Part shown: one piece after another, positions 27,069-35,390 of the stretch
How the letters are laid out: each line of letters starts with the position of its first letter
How positions within the stretch are numbered: the stretch's first letter is position 1
Assembly (NCBI RefSeq): GCF_014205275.1
Contig: NZ_JACHND010000001.1
Coordinates: forward strand, 1,488,001-1,552,000
Direction: 5' to 3'
From: Sphaerisporangium siamense
Lineage (GTDB): Bacteria > Actinomycetota > Actinomycetes > Streptosporangiales > Streptosporangiaceae
Length of the DNA: 64,000 nt
The notes under the pieces: generated by a model
What the model was told of the DNA's origin: nothing
Database searches by the model: none
Seen by the model: only the letters and a program-made list of their open reading frames with translations
Made by a program: the position numbers and the translations under genes

Positions 27069-27808
27069 TCACCCTCGCCCACATCAGCGACGTCCACCTC
27101 GACGGCTCGCCCCGGAGCGTGGAGCGGACCGAACGGGTCGTCGGCCACGTCTCCCGGCTCGCGGGCCCGATCGACGCCGTGCTCGTCACCGGCGACATCG
27201 CCGACCACGGCGCGGCGGACGAGTACGAGATCGCCCGCGACCTGCTGCGCTTCCCCTACCCCTCGGTCGTCTGCCCGGGGAACCACGACAGCCGGGCCGA
27301 GTTCCGCAAGGTGTTCCTCGGCGAGGCCGACGGCGGCGCCGAGCCCGTCGACCAGGTCCTCCGGGTGGGCGACGTCACCATCGCGCTGTGCGACTCCAGC
27401 ATCCCGGGCCGGAACGAGGGCCGCCTGGAGGACGGGACACTGCGCTGGCTGGCCGGGGTGCTCGGCACGGCCCCCGGTCCGGTGCTGATCGGCATGCACC
27501 ACCAGCCGGTGCCCGTCGCCATCCCCTACGTCGACGAGATCGGCCTGCTGGAGCCCGAGCGGCTGGAGGAGCTGGTCCGGGCCCATCCGCGGGTGGCGGG
27601 CGTCCTGGTCGGGCACGCGCACACCGCCGCCGCCACGACGTTCGCCGGGCGCCCGGTCTACGTCGCGCCGGGCGTCGCCTCGCAGGCGTTGCTGCCGCAG
27701 GAGTCCGCGGCCATGCCGCCGCTGTCGTTCGACATGCCGCCGGGGTTCGCGCTGCACATGCTCTCCGACGACGGCCGGCTGACGACGCACGCGCGCGTCG
27801 TGCTCTGA
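27065..27808 (+). CDS. Calcineurin-like metallophosphoesterase
   Basis: 247 residues. All metal-binding motifs are present in order: DVHLDG (D-x-H), GDIAD, GNHDSR, GMHHQP and GHAHTA, as in the CpdA/Icc class of 3',5'-cyclic nucleotide phosphodiesterases. That makes cAMP or another phosphodiester a plausible but unproven substrate. The GTG start overlaps the XRE stop by 4 bases, so the two are cotranslated. Its last 150 bases are overlapped antisense by soxR. Confidence 0.9.
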   Translation: MITLAHISDVHLDGSPRSVERTERVVGHVSRLAGPIDAVLVTGDIADHGAADEYEIARDLLRFPYPSVVCPGNHDSRAEFRKVFLGEADGGAEPVDQVLRVGDVTIALCDSSIPGRNEGRLEDGTLRWLAGVLGTAPGPVLIGMHHQPVPVAIPYVDEIGLLEPERLEELVRAHPRVAGVLVGHAHTAAATTFAGRPVYVAPGVASQALLPQESAAMPPLSFDMPPGFALHMLSDDGRLTTHARVVL

Positions 27809-28266
27809 GCGCCCTTCAGCAGCCGGCGCGGCCCCGGGCCCTGCCGTCCCAGCTCGTCGCCGGGGTTGATCACCGGGCACCGGTCGATCGACAGGCACCC
27901 GCAGCCGATGCAGTCGGTGAAGTCGTCGCGTAGCTGCTGGAGCCGGCGCATGCGCTCGTCCAGCTCCTCGCGCCAGTGCTCCGACATCCGCTGCCAGTCC
28001 GCGCGGGTGGGAATGTGGTCCGGCGGGAACAGGGAGAGCACCTCGGCGATGTCCGCCAGGGGAATGCCGACGCGCTGGGCCATGCGGATCAGCGCCACCC
28101 GGCGCAGCATGTCACGCCGGTACCGCCGCTGGTTCCCGGTCGTGCGCCGGCTGCTGATCAGCCCCTGCTTCTCGTAGAAATGCAACGCGGAGACATTGAC
28201 CCCGCTCCGCGCGGCGAGCTCCCCCACCGTGAGCTCCGGCCCCCGCGGCGCTAGTGAATCCGACAT
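27658..28266 (-). CDS. soxR: Redox-sensing regulator SoxR with long C-terminal tail
   Basis: 202 residues. MerR-type helix-turn-helix (LTVGELAARSGVNVSALHFY), dimerization helix and the [2Fe-2S] ligand motif CIGCGCLSIDRC (the Cys-x2-Cys-x-Cys-x5-Cys pattern), then NPGDELGRQGPGPR where SoxR normally ends. Here about 45 more residues follow, reading antisense through the end of the phosphoesterase gene; a lost stop or single-base shift is likely. In actinomycetes SoxR responds to redox-active compounds rather than superoxide. A perfect SoxR box lies 28 bases upstream of its ATG. Confidence 0.92.
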   Translation of the reverse strand: MSDSLAPRGPELTVGELAARSGVNVSALHFYEKQGLISSRRTTGNQRRYRRDMLRRVALIRMAQRVGIPLADIAEVLSLFPPDHIPTRADWQRMSEHWREELDERMRRLQQLRDDFTDCIGCGCLSIDRCPVINPGDELGRQGPGPRRLLKGAQSTTRACVVSRPSSESMCSANPGGMSNDSGGMAADSCGSNACEATPGAT

Positions 28267-28294
28267 GTCCGGCACGCTCCGCTTCCCCTCGCTT

Positions 28295-28316
28295 GACCTC
28301 AAGGTTACTTGAGGTC
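28295..28316. promoter_or_regulatory. SoxR box
   Basis: GACCTCAAG-N4-CTTGAGGTC; the inner 18 bases match the classic CCTCAAG...CTTGAGG SoxR site. It lies 28 bases upstream of soxR, in the gap with the end of dnaB, so it most simply serves soxR itself. Confidence 0.9.
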
Positions 28317-28367
28317 CGGGAGCCCCGGTCCACGCCCGCCACGACGTCGTCCGGCGGGGACCGCGGA

Positions 28368-31001
28368 TCAGTGCGGAGCCATGTCCACGAAGCGGCTGTA
28401 ATGCCCCTGGAAGGCGACGGTCACCGTGGCGGTCGGCCCGTTACGGTGCTTGGCCACGATCAGGTCGGCCTCACCCGCCCGCGGCGACTCCCGCTCGTAG
28501 GCGTCCTCGCGGTGCAACAGGATCACCACATCCGCATCCTGCTCGATGCTGTTATGGACGCTGATGCCATTCGCCACGAAGTTATGAGTGCCCGGCACCG
28601 TGGCGTCGTAGACCGGTTGCTCGCCGAGGCTTTCCACGGAGGCGACCTCGTCCCAGAAAACGTCGTTCGTCGCCAGCATCTCCAGTCCCGCATCGTCCAG
28701 GACCGCGGCCACCCGACTCAGACGCTCTCGGCTCGGAGCATGTTTCCACATGGTGCTGCCACAGAACTGCGTCTCAAGCGCGGCGGCAAATTGCCTGTGC
28801 GTCATCCCTTTCTCATGCATAATGCCACGGACCCGGCTCCAGACCTCGCGGGGAACGGTATCGACGTTGGCATTCGTTCTACGGTCCCGTAGCTCGTCGG
28901 CGCATTGAACTGCATGCCTCGAACGCTCACCGTGGACGCCCACCTCGTCAAGGAAGCGGAGCTGGTTTTCGGCACCATAGATGTGCAACTGGTAACACAC
29001 TTTGTGATCACCCTTGCGCGTCTCCTTCAGACGGGTCATCACGTTGAAACGCAAAAGAAGCCGAGCGACATCATCGACGAGCCGACGGCTCGTGGAGCTG
29101 TAGTAGATCCTGGACTGCGAGGACTTCTCGTCCCACCAGACACATCCGTCTGTCGCCCACAGGTGTCGCAGGAAGAGTGCGATCTTCCTCCTCGGCAGAG
29201 AGAAGACGCCCTCTGGGATGAACTTCTCATGGCTCCGGAGACCGAAGAGTCCGAGAGAATCCAGCCACGAGGCGATGGGGTTACGTTTGCCATGCGTGAG
29301 CCGGTACGGGGAAGGCAGCCTCAGGGTCGTGACCCTCGCTTCTGCGTAGTCGTCCTGAACCGCGGTGATGCCGAAGTGCTTGACCGCGCGCGTCATCGTG
29401 TCCAGGCACGCCTCGTCCTTGCTGGCGTAGCGAATCGGTTGTCTCCGCACGAAAGATCCATCACCGATCATGTGCGCCAGCACGATGACCTTATCGTCCG
29501 GCCACTCGTTCAGATTCTTAGGTGCGGGTACATGGCGAGGGACCGCTACACGCACGCCGGGGCGCAGATCATCCAACGGGCGCCATCCCTCATATGTCAT
29601 GAAGGGATGATTCCCGGTCGCGTCGATGCGTCGTCCGGATTTCATGCGCAAGCGAAAAACCTCTTTGACACCGCTGGAGAACACGTGGGTCATGACTCGC
29701 GGAACCAGCCGAAGCCCCTCATCGAGGGACCATACCGGGATGTTGCGCGCACCCGATTCCAGCAATTCACCCAACGACACCTCGGATCCGGTGTCGGCTC
29801 GCAGAATTCTGGTGTCCGCCGTCAGACAACCCGACTCACGCAAGTCGGACACCTGGGGGCGCTTGTCGGTGCGTTGTTCCGGACCACGGTTGAGCTGGGA
29901 GATCGCGATCACGGGGACCTCCAGCTCCTTGGCGAGCAGCTTCAGCGCACGCGAGATCTCGGAGACCTCCTGCTGGCGGCTCTCGGTCCTCTTCGGCGAG
30001 CTCATGAGCTGCAGATAGTCCACGATGACGAACCGCAGGTCGTGCCGCTGTTTCAGCCGCCGGCACTTGGCGCGGATCTCCATCATCGACATGTTCGGCG
30101 AGTCGTCGATGAACAGCGGCGCCTCGGCCACCTCACTCATCCGCCGCGCCAGCCGCGTCCAGTCGTCATCGTTCATCGTCCCCGACCGCATGGTCTGCAG
30201 ACTCACCCGAGCCTCCGCCGACAACAACCGCATCGTGATCTCGTTCCGCGACATTTCCAGCGAGAACACCACGGTGGTCATATGGTGACGAATAGCGGCA
30301 GACCTGGCGAAATCCAGACCTAGGGTACTTTTCCCGATCGCCGGGCGGGCGGCCACGACGATCATCTGGCCGGGGTGGAGGCCGTTCATGAGGGCGTCGA
30401 GGTCTTGGAAGCCGGTGGGGACGCCTACCATTTGGCCGCTGCGGCTGCCGATGGCCTCGATCTCGTCCAGGGCGCCGGGCATGATCTCGGAGAGCGGGCG
30501 GTAGTCCTCGCTGGTGCGGCGGTCGGTGACGGCGTAGATCTCGGCCTGGGCGCGGTCGACCAGGTCGTCCACTTCCTCGTTGTTGCCGCCGTAGCCGTAG
30601 GACACGATGCGGGTGCCGGCCTCGATGAGCCGGCGCAGCACGGCCTGCTCGCGGACGATCTTGGCGTAGTAGCCGGCGTTGGCGGCCGTGGGGACGACGT
30701 TGGTGAGGGTGTGCACGTACGTGCCGCCGCCGACGCGGCCGAGCTCGCCGCGCCGGGACAGCTCGTTGAAGATCGTGACGGAGTCGGCGGGCTCGCCGCG
30801 CCCGTACAGGTCGAGGATGGCGTCGTAGACGATCTGATGGGCGGGCCGGTAGAAGTCGTCGGCGCGCAGGACCTCGACGACGTCGGCGATGGCGTCCTTG
30901 GACAGGAGCATGCCGCCCAGCACGGACTGCTCGGCCTCGATGTTGCTGGGAGGTGTGCGTTCGAAGGGGGTGTCGAAGGCAGGTGCCGTCTCACTGCTCA
31001 C
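28368..31001 (-). CDS. dnaB: Replicative DNA helicase DnaB, interrupted by an intein
   Basis: 877 codons: 391-residue N-extein, 426-residue intein, 60-residue C-extein, giving a mature 451-residue helicase. The N-terminal primase-binding domain (NIEAEQSVLGGMLLSKDAI) is followed by the RecA-like ATPase with Walker A ARPAIGKST and Walker B FVIVDYLQLM. The intein splits the protein after DLRESG; the C-extein begins SIEQDADVV. GTG 31001 has GAGGAGG upstream. It follows the rplI end of the ribosomal operon in the conserved order, though here an importer and MATE gene lie between. A cluster of DnaA-box-like sequences is upstream. Confidence 0.97.
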   Translation of the reverse strand: MSSETAPAFDTPFERTPPSNIEAEQSVLGGMLLSKDAIADVVEVLRADDFYRPAHQIVYDAILDLYGRGEPADSVTIFNELSRRGELGRVGGGTYVHTLTNVVPTAANAGYYAKIVREQAVLRRLIEAGTRIVSYGYGGNNEEVDDLVDRAQAEIYAVTDRRTSEDYRPLSEIMPGALDEIEAIGSRSGQMVGVPTGFQDLDALMNGLHPGQMIVVAARPAIGKSTLGLDFARSAAIRHHMTTVVFSLEMSRNEITMRLLSAEARVSLQTMRSGTMNDDDWTRLARRMSEVAEAPLFIDDSPNMSMMEIRAKCRRLKQRHDLRFVIVDYLQLMSSPKRTESRQQEVSEISRALKLLAKELEVPVIAISQLNRGPEQRTDKRPQVSDLRESGCLTADTRILRADTGSEVSLGELLESGARNIPVWSLDEGLRLVPRVMTHVFSSGVKEVFRLRMKSGRRIDATGNHPFMTYEGWRPLDDLRPGVRVAVPRHVPAPKNLNEWPDDKVIVLAHMIGDGSFVRRQPIRYASKDEACLDTMTRAVKHFGITAVQDDYAEARVTTLRLPSPYRLTHGKRNPIASWLDSLGLFGLRSHEKFIPEGVFSLPRRKIALFLRHLWATDGCVWWDEKSSQSRIYYSSTSRRLVDDVARLLLRFNVMTRLKETRKGDHKVCYQLHIYGAENQLRFLDEVGVHGERSRHAVQCADELRDRRTNANVDTVPREVWSRVRGIMHEKGMTHRQFAAALETQFCGSTMWKHAPSRERLSRVAAVLDDAGLEMLATNDVFWDEVASVESLGEQPVYDATVPGTHNFVANGISVHNSIEQDADVVILLHREDAYERESPRAGEADLIVAKHRNGPTATVTVAFQGHYSRFVDMAPH
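28551..29828 (-). other. Full-length DnaB intein with LAGLIDADG endonuclease domain
   Basis: 426 residues in frame within dnaB. Splicing block A begins with Cys1 (CLTADTRIL), block B is GNHPFMTYEGWRPLDDL (72-88), and block F/G is VYDATVPGTHNFVANGISVHN ending in His-Asn with Ser at +1; all catalytic residues are intact. The homing endonuclease has both dodecapeptide motifs, LAHMIGDGSF (118-126) and LRHLWATDGCVWW (220-232), with acidic residues intact. A helix-turn-helix-like DNA-binding stretch lies at about 335-380. The insertion point is the same as that of the Synechocystis DnaB intein (ESG/CIS..HN/SIEQD). Base composition is visibly less GC-rich than the flanking exteins. Confidence 0.96.
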
Positions 31002-31098
31002 CGGGCGCCCTCCTCGCGTGTTCCCGGCCCCCCGAAGTAGCCGGGGTGACAGTTTCGCCGGTTCCGCGACAACCGGCAACGCATGCTGTAGACAACGG

Positions 31099-31237
31099 TG
31101 TGGATGAGCTGTGGATAACGTGGGGACTTCCCGGCGCGACATGTGGGCACGCTGGGGACAACTCTGTGGATAACCTGCAGCCCTCTGTACACACCCCTGT
31201 CTGAGCAGGGAAAACACTGTCCACGAGCTGTGGAAGA
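31099..31237. promoter_or_regulatory. Cluster of DnaA-box-like sequences upstream of dnaB
   Basis: Perfect TGTGGATAA (complement of TTATCCACA) at 31110-31118 and 31165-31173, one-mismatch TGTGGATGA at 31099-31107, and weaker TGTCCACG (31218-31225) and TGTGGAAGA (31229-31237). All lie in the 313-bp divergent gap between dnaB and the MATE gene. The organism's canonical box is expected to be TTGTCCACA, so affinity is uncertain. Confidence 0.6.
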
Positions 31238-31314
31238 AAGAAAGCTCGGAAGGACACGCGGGAAGCGGTGACCCCGGACACACGTGGCGGGGACGTAAGG
31301 GGCAAAATAACCAG

Positions 31315-32625
31315 GTGGCTCTTACCTCCCGCGTCGGCGGCCGGGAGATTCTCCGGCTGGCCGTCCCCGCCTTCGGCGCCCTGGTGGCCGAGCCGCTGTT
31401 CATCCTCGCCGACTACGCCATCGTCGGCCGCCTCGGCACCGGCGCCCTCGGCGCGCTCGGCGTCGCGGGCGCCGCGCTCACCTCCCTGGTCAACGTCTGC
31501 GTCTTCCTGGCGTACGGCACGACCGCCGCCGTGGCGCGGCAGGTGGGCGCGGGCGACCTGCCCCGGGCCGTCAAGCGCGGCGTCGACGGGCTGTGGCTGG
31601 CGGCCGGCATCGGCGTCGTGCTGATCGCGGCGGGCTGGCCGCTCGCCCCCTGGATCGTCGAGCTGTTCGGCGCCTCCCCCGAGGTCTCCGGCCAGGCCGT
31701 GACGTACCTGCGCGTCAGCCTGCTCGGCACGCCCGCCATGCTGATCATCCTCGCCGGGACGGGCATCCTGCGCGGGCTCCAGGACACGGTGACCCCACTG
31801 GCCGTCTCCGTCGGCTCGTTCGTGCTCAACGCCCTGCTCAACGCCGTCTTCGTGCTCGTCCTGCGCTGGGGCATCGCCGGGTCGGCCTGGGGCACCGTGC
31901 TGGCCCAGACGCTCGGGGCCGTCGTCTACGTCCTGGTGGTGATCAGGGCGGCCCGGCGGCACCACGTGCCGATGCGGCCCGACCCCGCGGGGATCCGCGA
32001 CTCGGGGACGGCCGGGATCGCGCTGCTGATCCGCACGGTGTGCATGCGGGTCGTGCTGATCGTCGCCACGGTGGTCGCCACCCGCATGGGCGACGCGCCG
32101 CTGGCCGCGCACGCGATCGCCACGCAGGTCTGGACGCTGACGGCCTTCGCGCTCGACGCGATCGCGATCGCGGGCCAGGCGATCACCGGGCGGACGCTCG
32201 GTGCCGGGGACGCCCACCTGACGCGGTCGGCCACCCGCACCATGGTGATCTGGGGAGTGGGCTACGGCGTCGTCCTGGGCGTGGTGATCATGCTGGCCCG
32301 CCCGGTGCTCCCCGGGTTGTTCGACGCCGATCCGGCCGTGGCCGCCGAGCTGGTGTCGGTGCTGTGGGTGGTGGCGCTGCTCCAGCCGGTCGCGGGCGTG
32401 GTGTTCGTCCTGGACGGGGTGCTGATCGGGGCGAGCGACCGGCGCTTCCTCGCCTGGGCGTCCGCGCTCACCACGGCTGCCTACCTGCCCGCCGCGTACG
32501 CCGTCGTCCACACCGGAGGCGGTCTGGTGGCGCTGTGGCTGGCGCTCGGGGTGTGGATGGCGGCGCGGCTGCTGACCCTCGGGGCGCGCGCGTACGGCCG
32601 CGCCTGGCTCGTCACGGGAGCCTAG
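31315..32625 (+). CDS. MATE family efflux transporter (DinF-like)
   Basis: 436 residues, about 12 membrane segments in two similar halves (REILRLAVPAFGALVAEPLF and a repeat around IALLIRTVCMRVVLIVATVV). MATE proteins export drugs or cationic compounds in exchange for Na+ or H+. DinF-type MATE genes next to replication or recombination genes are common. GTG 31315 is the start; the ribosome-binding site is weak. Divergent from dnaB and tail-to-tail with the importer operon. Confidence 0.92.
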   Translation: MALTSRVGGREILRLAVPAFGALVAEPLFILADYAIVGRLGTGALGALGVAGAALTSLVNVCVFLAYGTTAAVARQVGAGDLPRAVKRGVDGLWLAAGIGVVLIAAGWPLAPWIVELFGASPEVSGQAVTYLRVSLLGTPAMLIILAGTGILRGLQDTVTPLAVSVGSFVLNALLNAVFVLVLRWGIAGSAWGTVLAQTLGAVVYVLVVIRAARRHHVPMRPDPAGIRDSGTAGIALLIRTVCMRVVLIVATVVATRMGDAPLAAHAIATQVWTLTAFALDAIAIAGQAITGRTLGAGDAHLTRSATRTMVIWGVGYGVVLGVVIMLARPVLPGLFDADPAVAAELVSVLWVVALLQPVAGVVFVLDGVLIGASDRRFLAWASALTTAAYLPAAYAVVHTGGGLVALWLALGVWMAARLLTLGARAYGRAWLVTGA

Positions 32626-32647
32626 GACGGGCGTCACCGGGGCCGGC

Positions 32648-33412
32648 TCAGAGGTGCCTGGCGTCCAGCACGCGCCTGAGGAACTCGCGGGTGCGGGGCT
32701 CGCGGGGCTCGGTGAAGATCTGCTCGGGCGGGCCCTGCTCCAGCAGGACGCCGCCGTCCAGGAAGCAGACCTTGTCGGCGATGTCGCGCGCCAGCCCCAT
32801 CTCGTGCGTGGCCAGCACCATCGTCATGCCCGTCGTCTTGAGCTCGCGGATGATGTCGAGCACCTCGCCCACCAGGGCGGGGTCGAGGGCGGAGGTCACC
32901 TCGTCCAGCAGGAGCAGGCGCGGCCGGGTGGCGAGGGCACGGATGATGGCCACGCGCTGCTGCTGGCCGCCCGACAGCCGGTCGGGGTAGGCCCCGGCCT
33001 TGTCCGCCAGGCCGAAGCGCGCCAGCAGCTCGCGGGCCTCCTCCTCGGCCCGGCCCCTCGGCACGCCGTGCGCCTTCCTCGGCGCGAGCGTGATGTTGCC
33101 GAGCACGGTCATGGACGGGAAGAGGTTGTAGGACTGGAAGACCATGCCGATGCGCTTGCGCACCTGGTCCGGATCCGCCCGCACGTCGGTGATCTCGTCC
33201 CCGTCGAGATGGATCGTGCCGTCGTCCACGGTCTCCAGGAGGTTGACGCACCGCAGCAGCGTGGACTTGCCGGACCCGGAGGCGCCGATCAGGCAGACCA
33301 CCTCGTGGGAGTCCACCGACAGGTCGACGCCGCGCAGCACGCTGTGCCGGTGGTAGTGCTTCCAGACCCCCGCGACGCGCAGGACGGTCCCGCCCGCGTC
33401 CGTGCCGCTCAT
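32648..33412 (-). CDS. Polar amino-acid ABC importer, ATP-binding protein
   Basis: 254 residues. Walker A GASGSGKST, Q-loop MVFQSYNLFPSM, signature LSGGQQQRVAI, Walker B LLLLDEVTSALDP and H-loop LATHEMGLA are all present; the sequence is typical of GlnQ/HisP-type importers. Third gene of a coupled SBP-permease-ATPase operon; its ATG overlaps the permease stop (ATGA). Confidence 0.95.
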   Translation of the reverse strand: MSGTDAGGTVLRVAGVWKHYHRHSVLRGVDLSVDSHEVVCLIGASGSGKSTLLRCVNLLETVDDGTIHLDGDEITDVRADPDQVRKRIGMVFQSYNLFPSMTVLGNITLAPRKAHGVPRGRAEEEARELLARFGLADKAGAYPDRLSGGQQQRVAIIRALATRPRLLLLDEVTSALDPALVGEVLDIIRELKTTGMTMVLATHEMGLARDIADKVCFLDGGVLLEQGPPEQIFTEPREPRTREFLRRVLDARHL

Positions 33413-34302
33413 GCGCCTCGCCGCCTCTGGGACCTGGCCGCCAGGTAGTCGGTGAAGCGGGCCATGGGGACGGTGAGCGCGATGAACAGCAGCGCGGCGG
33501 CCAGGTAGGGGGTGTAGTTGAAGGTGTCGGCCGCGTGGATCTGCGCCTGGCGCAGCGCCTCCAGCGGCCCGATCGTCGCGACCAGGGCGGTGTCCTTCTG
33601 CAGGGAGACGAAGTCGTTGAGCAGCGGCGGCACGACCCTGCGCACGGCCTGGGGCAGCACCACGAACCGCATGGACTGGCCGTGGGTCAGGCCGAGGGAC
33701 CGGGCGGCGGCCCGCTGGCTCGGGTGCACCGAGTCGATGCCGGCCCGGAACACCTCGGCCACGTAGGCACCGTACGACAGCGTCAGCGCGATGATGCCGA
33801 GAACGGCCAGGTCGGACGGCATGCCCCGCAGTTCGAGCGCGGGCAGGCCGAACCCGACCAGGTAGATGATCAGGATCGTCGGTATGCCGCGGAAGACGTC
33901 GGTGTAGAGCACGGCCAGGGCGCGCAGCGGGAAGAACAGCGGCGACCGTACGGTGCGCACCAGGGCGACCAGCAGGCCCACGATCAGGATCAGCGGCTCG
34001 GCGATCAGGAAGATCTTGATGTTGAGCAGGAAGCCGGACAGCACGTCGGGGAAGGCGTCGGCGAACCGCTCGGCGTCGAAGAAGGTCTCCTTGACCCGTG
34101 GCCAGCCCGGCGAGGCGGTGACCACATAGATCACCAGCACGACGAAGACGACCGTGGAGACGGACGCCACCGAGCCCGACCGTAGCTCCCGGCGCCGGCG
34201 CAGGCGCTCGCGTTCCCGCTGGCGCCCGCTCTTCACCCAGGCGCCGGGCACGCCGGCGGCGTCCGCCGCGAGCGGGCCCGGCGGCTCGCCGGGGTGGCTC
34301 AC
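33409..34302 (-). CDS. Polar amino-acid ABC importer permease
   Basis: 297 residues from GTG 34302, which shares GTGA with the binding-protein stop. A charged cytoplasmic N-terminus (about 45 residues, RQRERERLRRRRELR) precedes the membrane domain. The HisM/GlnP signature is clear: LIYLVGFGLPALE region, LSYGAYVAEVFRAGIDSV, and the EAA loop QRAAARSLGLTHGQSMRFVV. Probably works as a homodimer because only one permease gene is present. Confidence 0.94.
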   Translation of the reverse strand: MSHPGEPPGPLAADAAGVPGAWVKSGRQRERERLRRRRELRSGSVASVSTVVFVVLVIYVVTASPGWPRVKETFFDAERFADAFPDVLSGFLLNIKIFLIAEPLILIVGLLVALVRTVRSPLFFPLRALAVLYTDVFRGIPTILIIYLVGFGLPALELRGMPSDLAVLGIIALTLSYGAYVAEVFRAGIDSVHPSQRAAARSLGLTHGQSMRFVVLPQAVRRVVPPLLNDFVSLQKDTALVATIGPLEALRQAQIHAADTFNYTPYLAAALLFIALTVPMARFTDYLAARSQRRRGA

Positions 34303-35177
34303 TTCAGGTCCGGGGCCCCGGCCGCGGAGCCGAGCCACCGGGTCTCGATGCTCGCCAGTTCGCCGCTGGAGCGCAGCTCGCCGATCGCCGCGTTGACGCA
34401 CGGCACCAGCGCGCTTCCCTTCTGGAAGACCAGGCCGAACTGCTCGGCGGCGCCCTCGTCGCTGCCGAACTGGCCGACGATCTTCGAGCCCTCGACCTGC
34501 GCCGCGGTGACGTAGAAGGCGGTCGGGAGGTCCACCACCAGGACGTCGACCTGCTTGTTCTTCAGGGCGTTCACGGCGTCGATCTGCTCGTTGTAGACGT
34601 TCGGCTGGGCGCTCGGCTGGATGGCGCTCTTGACGGCCGTGAGGGACGTCGTGCCGACCTGGACGCCGATCTTGGCGTCCTTGAGGTCGGCCAGGGAGGC
34701 CGGGGTGGCGTACTTGGAGCCGTTCAGCGCGACCGCGGCCTGCTTGACCGTGTAGTAGCCGTCGCTGAAGTCGACGGCCTTGGCGCGCGCCGGGGTGATG
34801 GAGACCTGGTTGACGTCGAAGTCGAACTGCTTGGCGCCGGGCGCGAACGCGGAGTTGAAGGGGGCGACCGTCCAGGCGACCTCGCTCTTGGCGAAGCCGA
34901 GCTTGCCCGCCACCGCGTAGGCGACGGCGCTCTCGAACCCCTCGCCGTTGGACGGCTCGTCGTCCTTGAACCAGGGCTCGTACGCGGGCTTGTCGGTGCC
35001 GACGGTCAGCGTGCCGGGCTTGAGCAGCTTGAGCTGGTCCTTGGCGCAGGAGGCCGACGCCGAGGGCGCGGCCGAGGACGGCGAGCCGGACGCGGAGGTG
35101 GTGTCGTCGGCCGGAGCGCATGCCACCACCACCATCGCGAGCGCGCCGAGGATCGGCAGCATCGAGGGACGGAGCAT
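34299..35177 (-). CDS. Amino-acid ABC importer, substrate-binding lipoprotein
   Basis: 292 residues. Signal peptide with lipobox VVVAC (Cys near residue 20), then a Ser/Ala-rich linker and a type 2 periplasmic-binding fold (GTLTVGTDKPAYEPWFKDDE, DVNQVSITPARAKAVDFSDGYY, KIGVQVGTTS). Belongs to the family 3 (polar amino acids). The ATG at 35177 has GGAGG five bases upstream. Ligand identity cannot be read. Confidence 0.94.
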   Translation of the reverse strand: MLRPSMLPILGALAMVVVACAPADDTTSASGSPSSAAPSASASCAKDQLKLLKPGTLTVGTDKPAYEPWFKDDEPSNGEGFESAVAYAVAGKLGFAKSEVAWTVAPFNSAFAPGAKQFDFDVNQVSITPARAKAVDFSDGYYTVKQAAVALNGSKYATPASLADLKDAKIGVQVGTTSLTAVKSAIQPSAQPNVYNEQIDAVNALKNKQVDVLVVDLPTAFYVTAAQVEGSKIVGQFGSDEGAAEQFGLVFQKGSALVPCVNAAIGELRSSGELASIETRWLGSAAGAPDLK

Positions 35178-35339
35178 CCACGCCTCCAAAGGGGGTCCTG
35201 GCGAGCGAATTCGTCGCTCAGGATATCGGTGACCAAAGATTCGCCCATTTCAGGCCATTGATGCTGAAACCATACTGTTCCTGAAGCCGACCCGGCACGG
35301 CGGGGGCGGGCCGCCACGGAGGCTCCCCGGGAAAGCCGG

Positions 35340-35368
35340 AGGGCCCTTCTCCAGGGGAGAAGGGCCCT
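35340..35368 (-). terminator. Terminator of the rpsF-rplI operon
   Basis: AGGGCCCTTCTCC and GGAGAAGGGCCCT, perfect 13-bp arms with a three-base loop, 23 bases past the rplI stop. Confidence 0.85.
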
Positions 35369-35390
35369 CACAAGCTTGGTCGCGCACCGC

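Noticed and set aside
31099-31237. Possible chromosomal origin
   Set aside because: Only five loose boxes, no AT-rich unwinding region and no dnaA or dnaN next to it; gene order predicts oriC to the right of the window.
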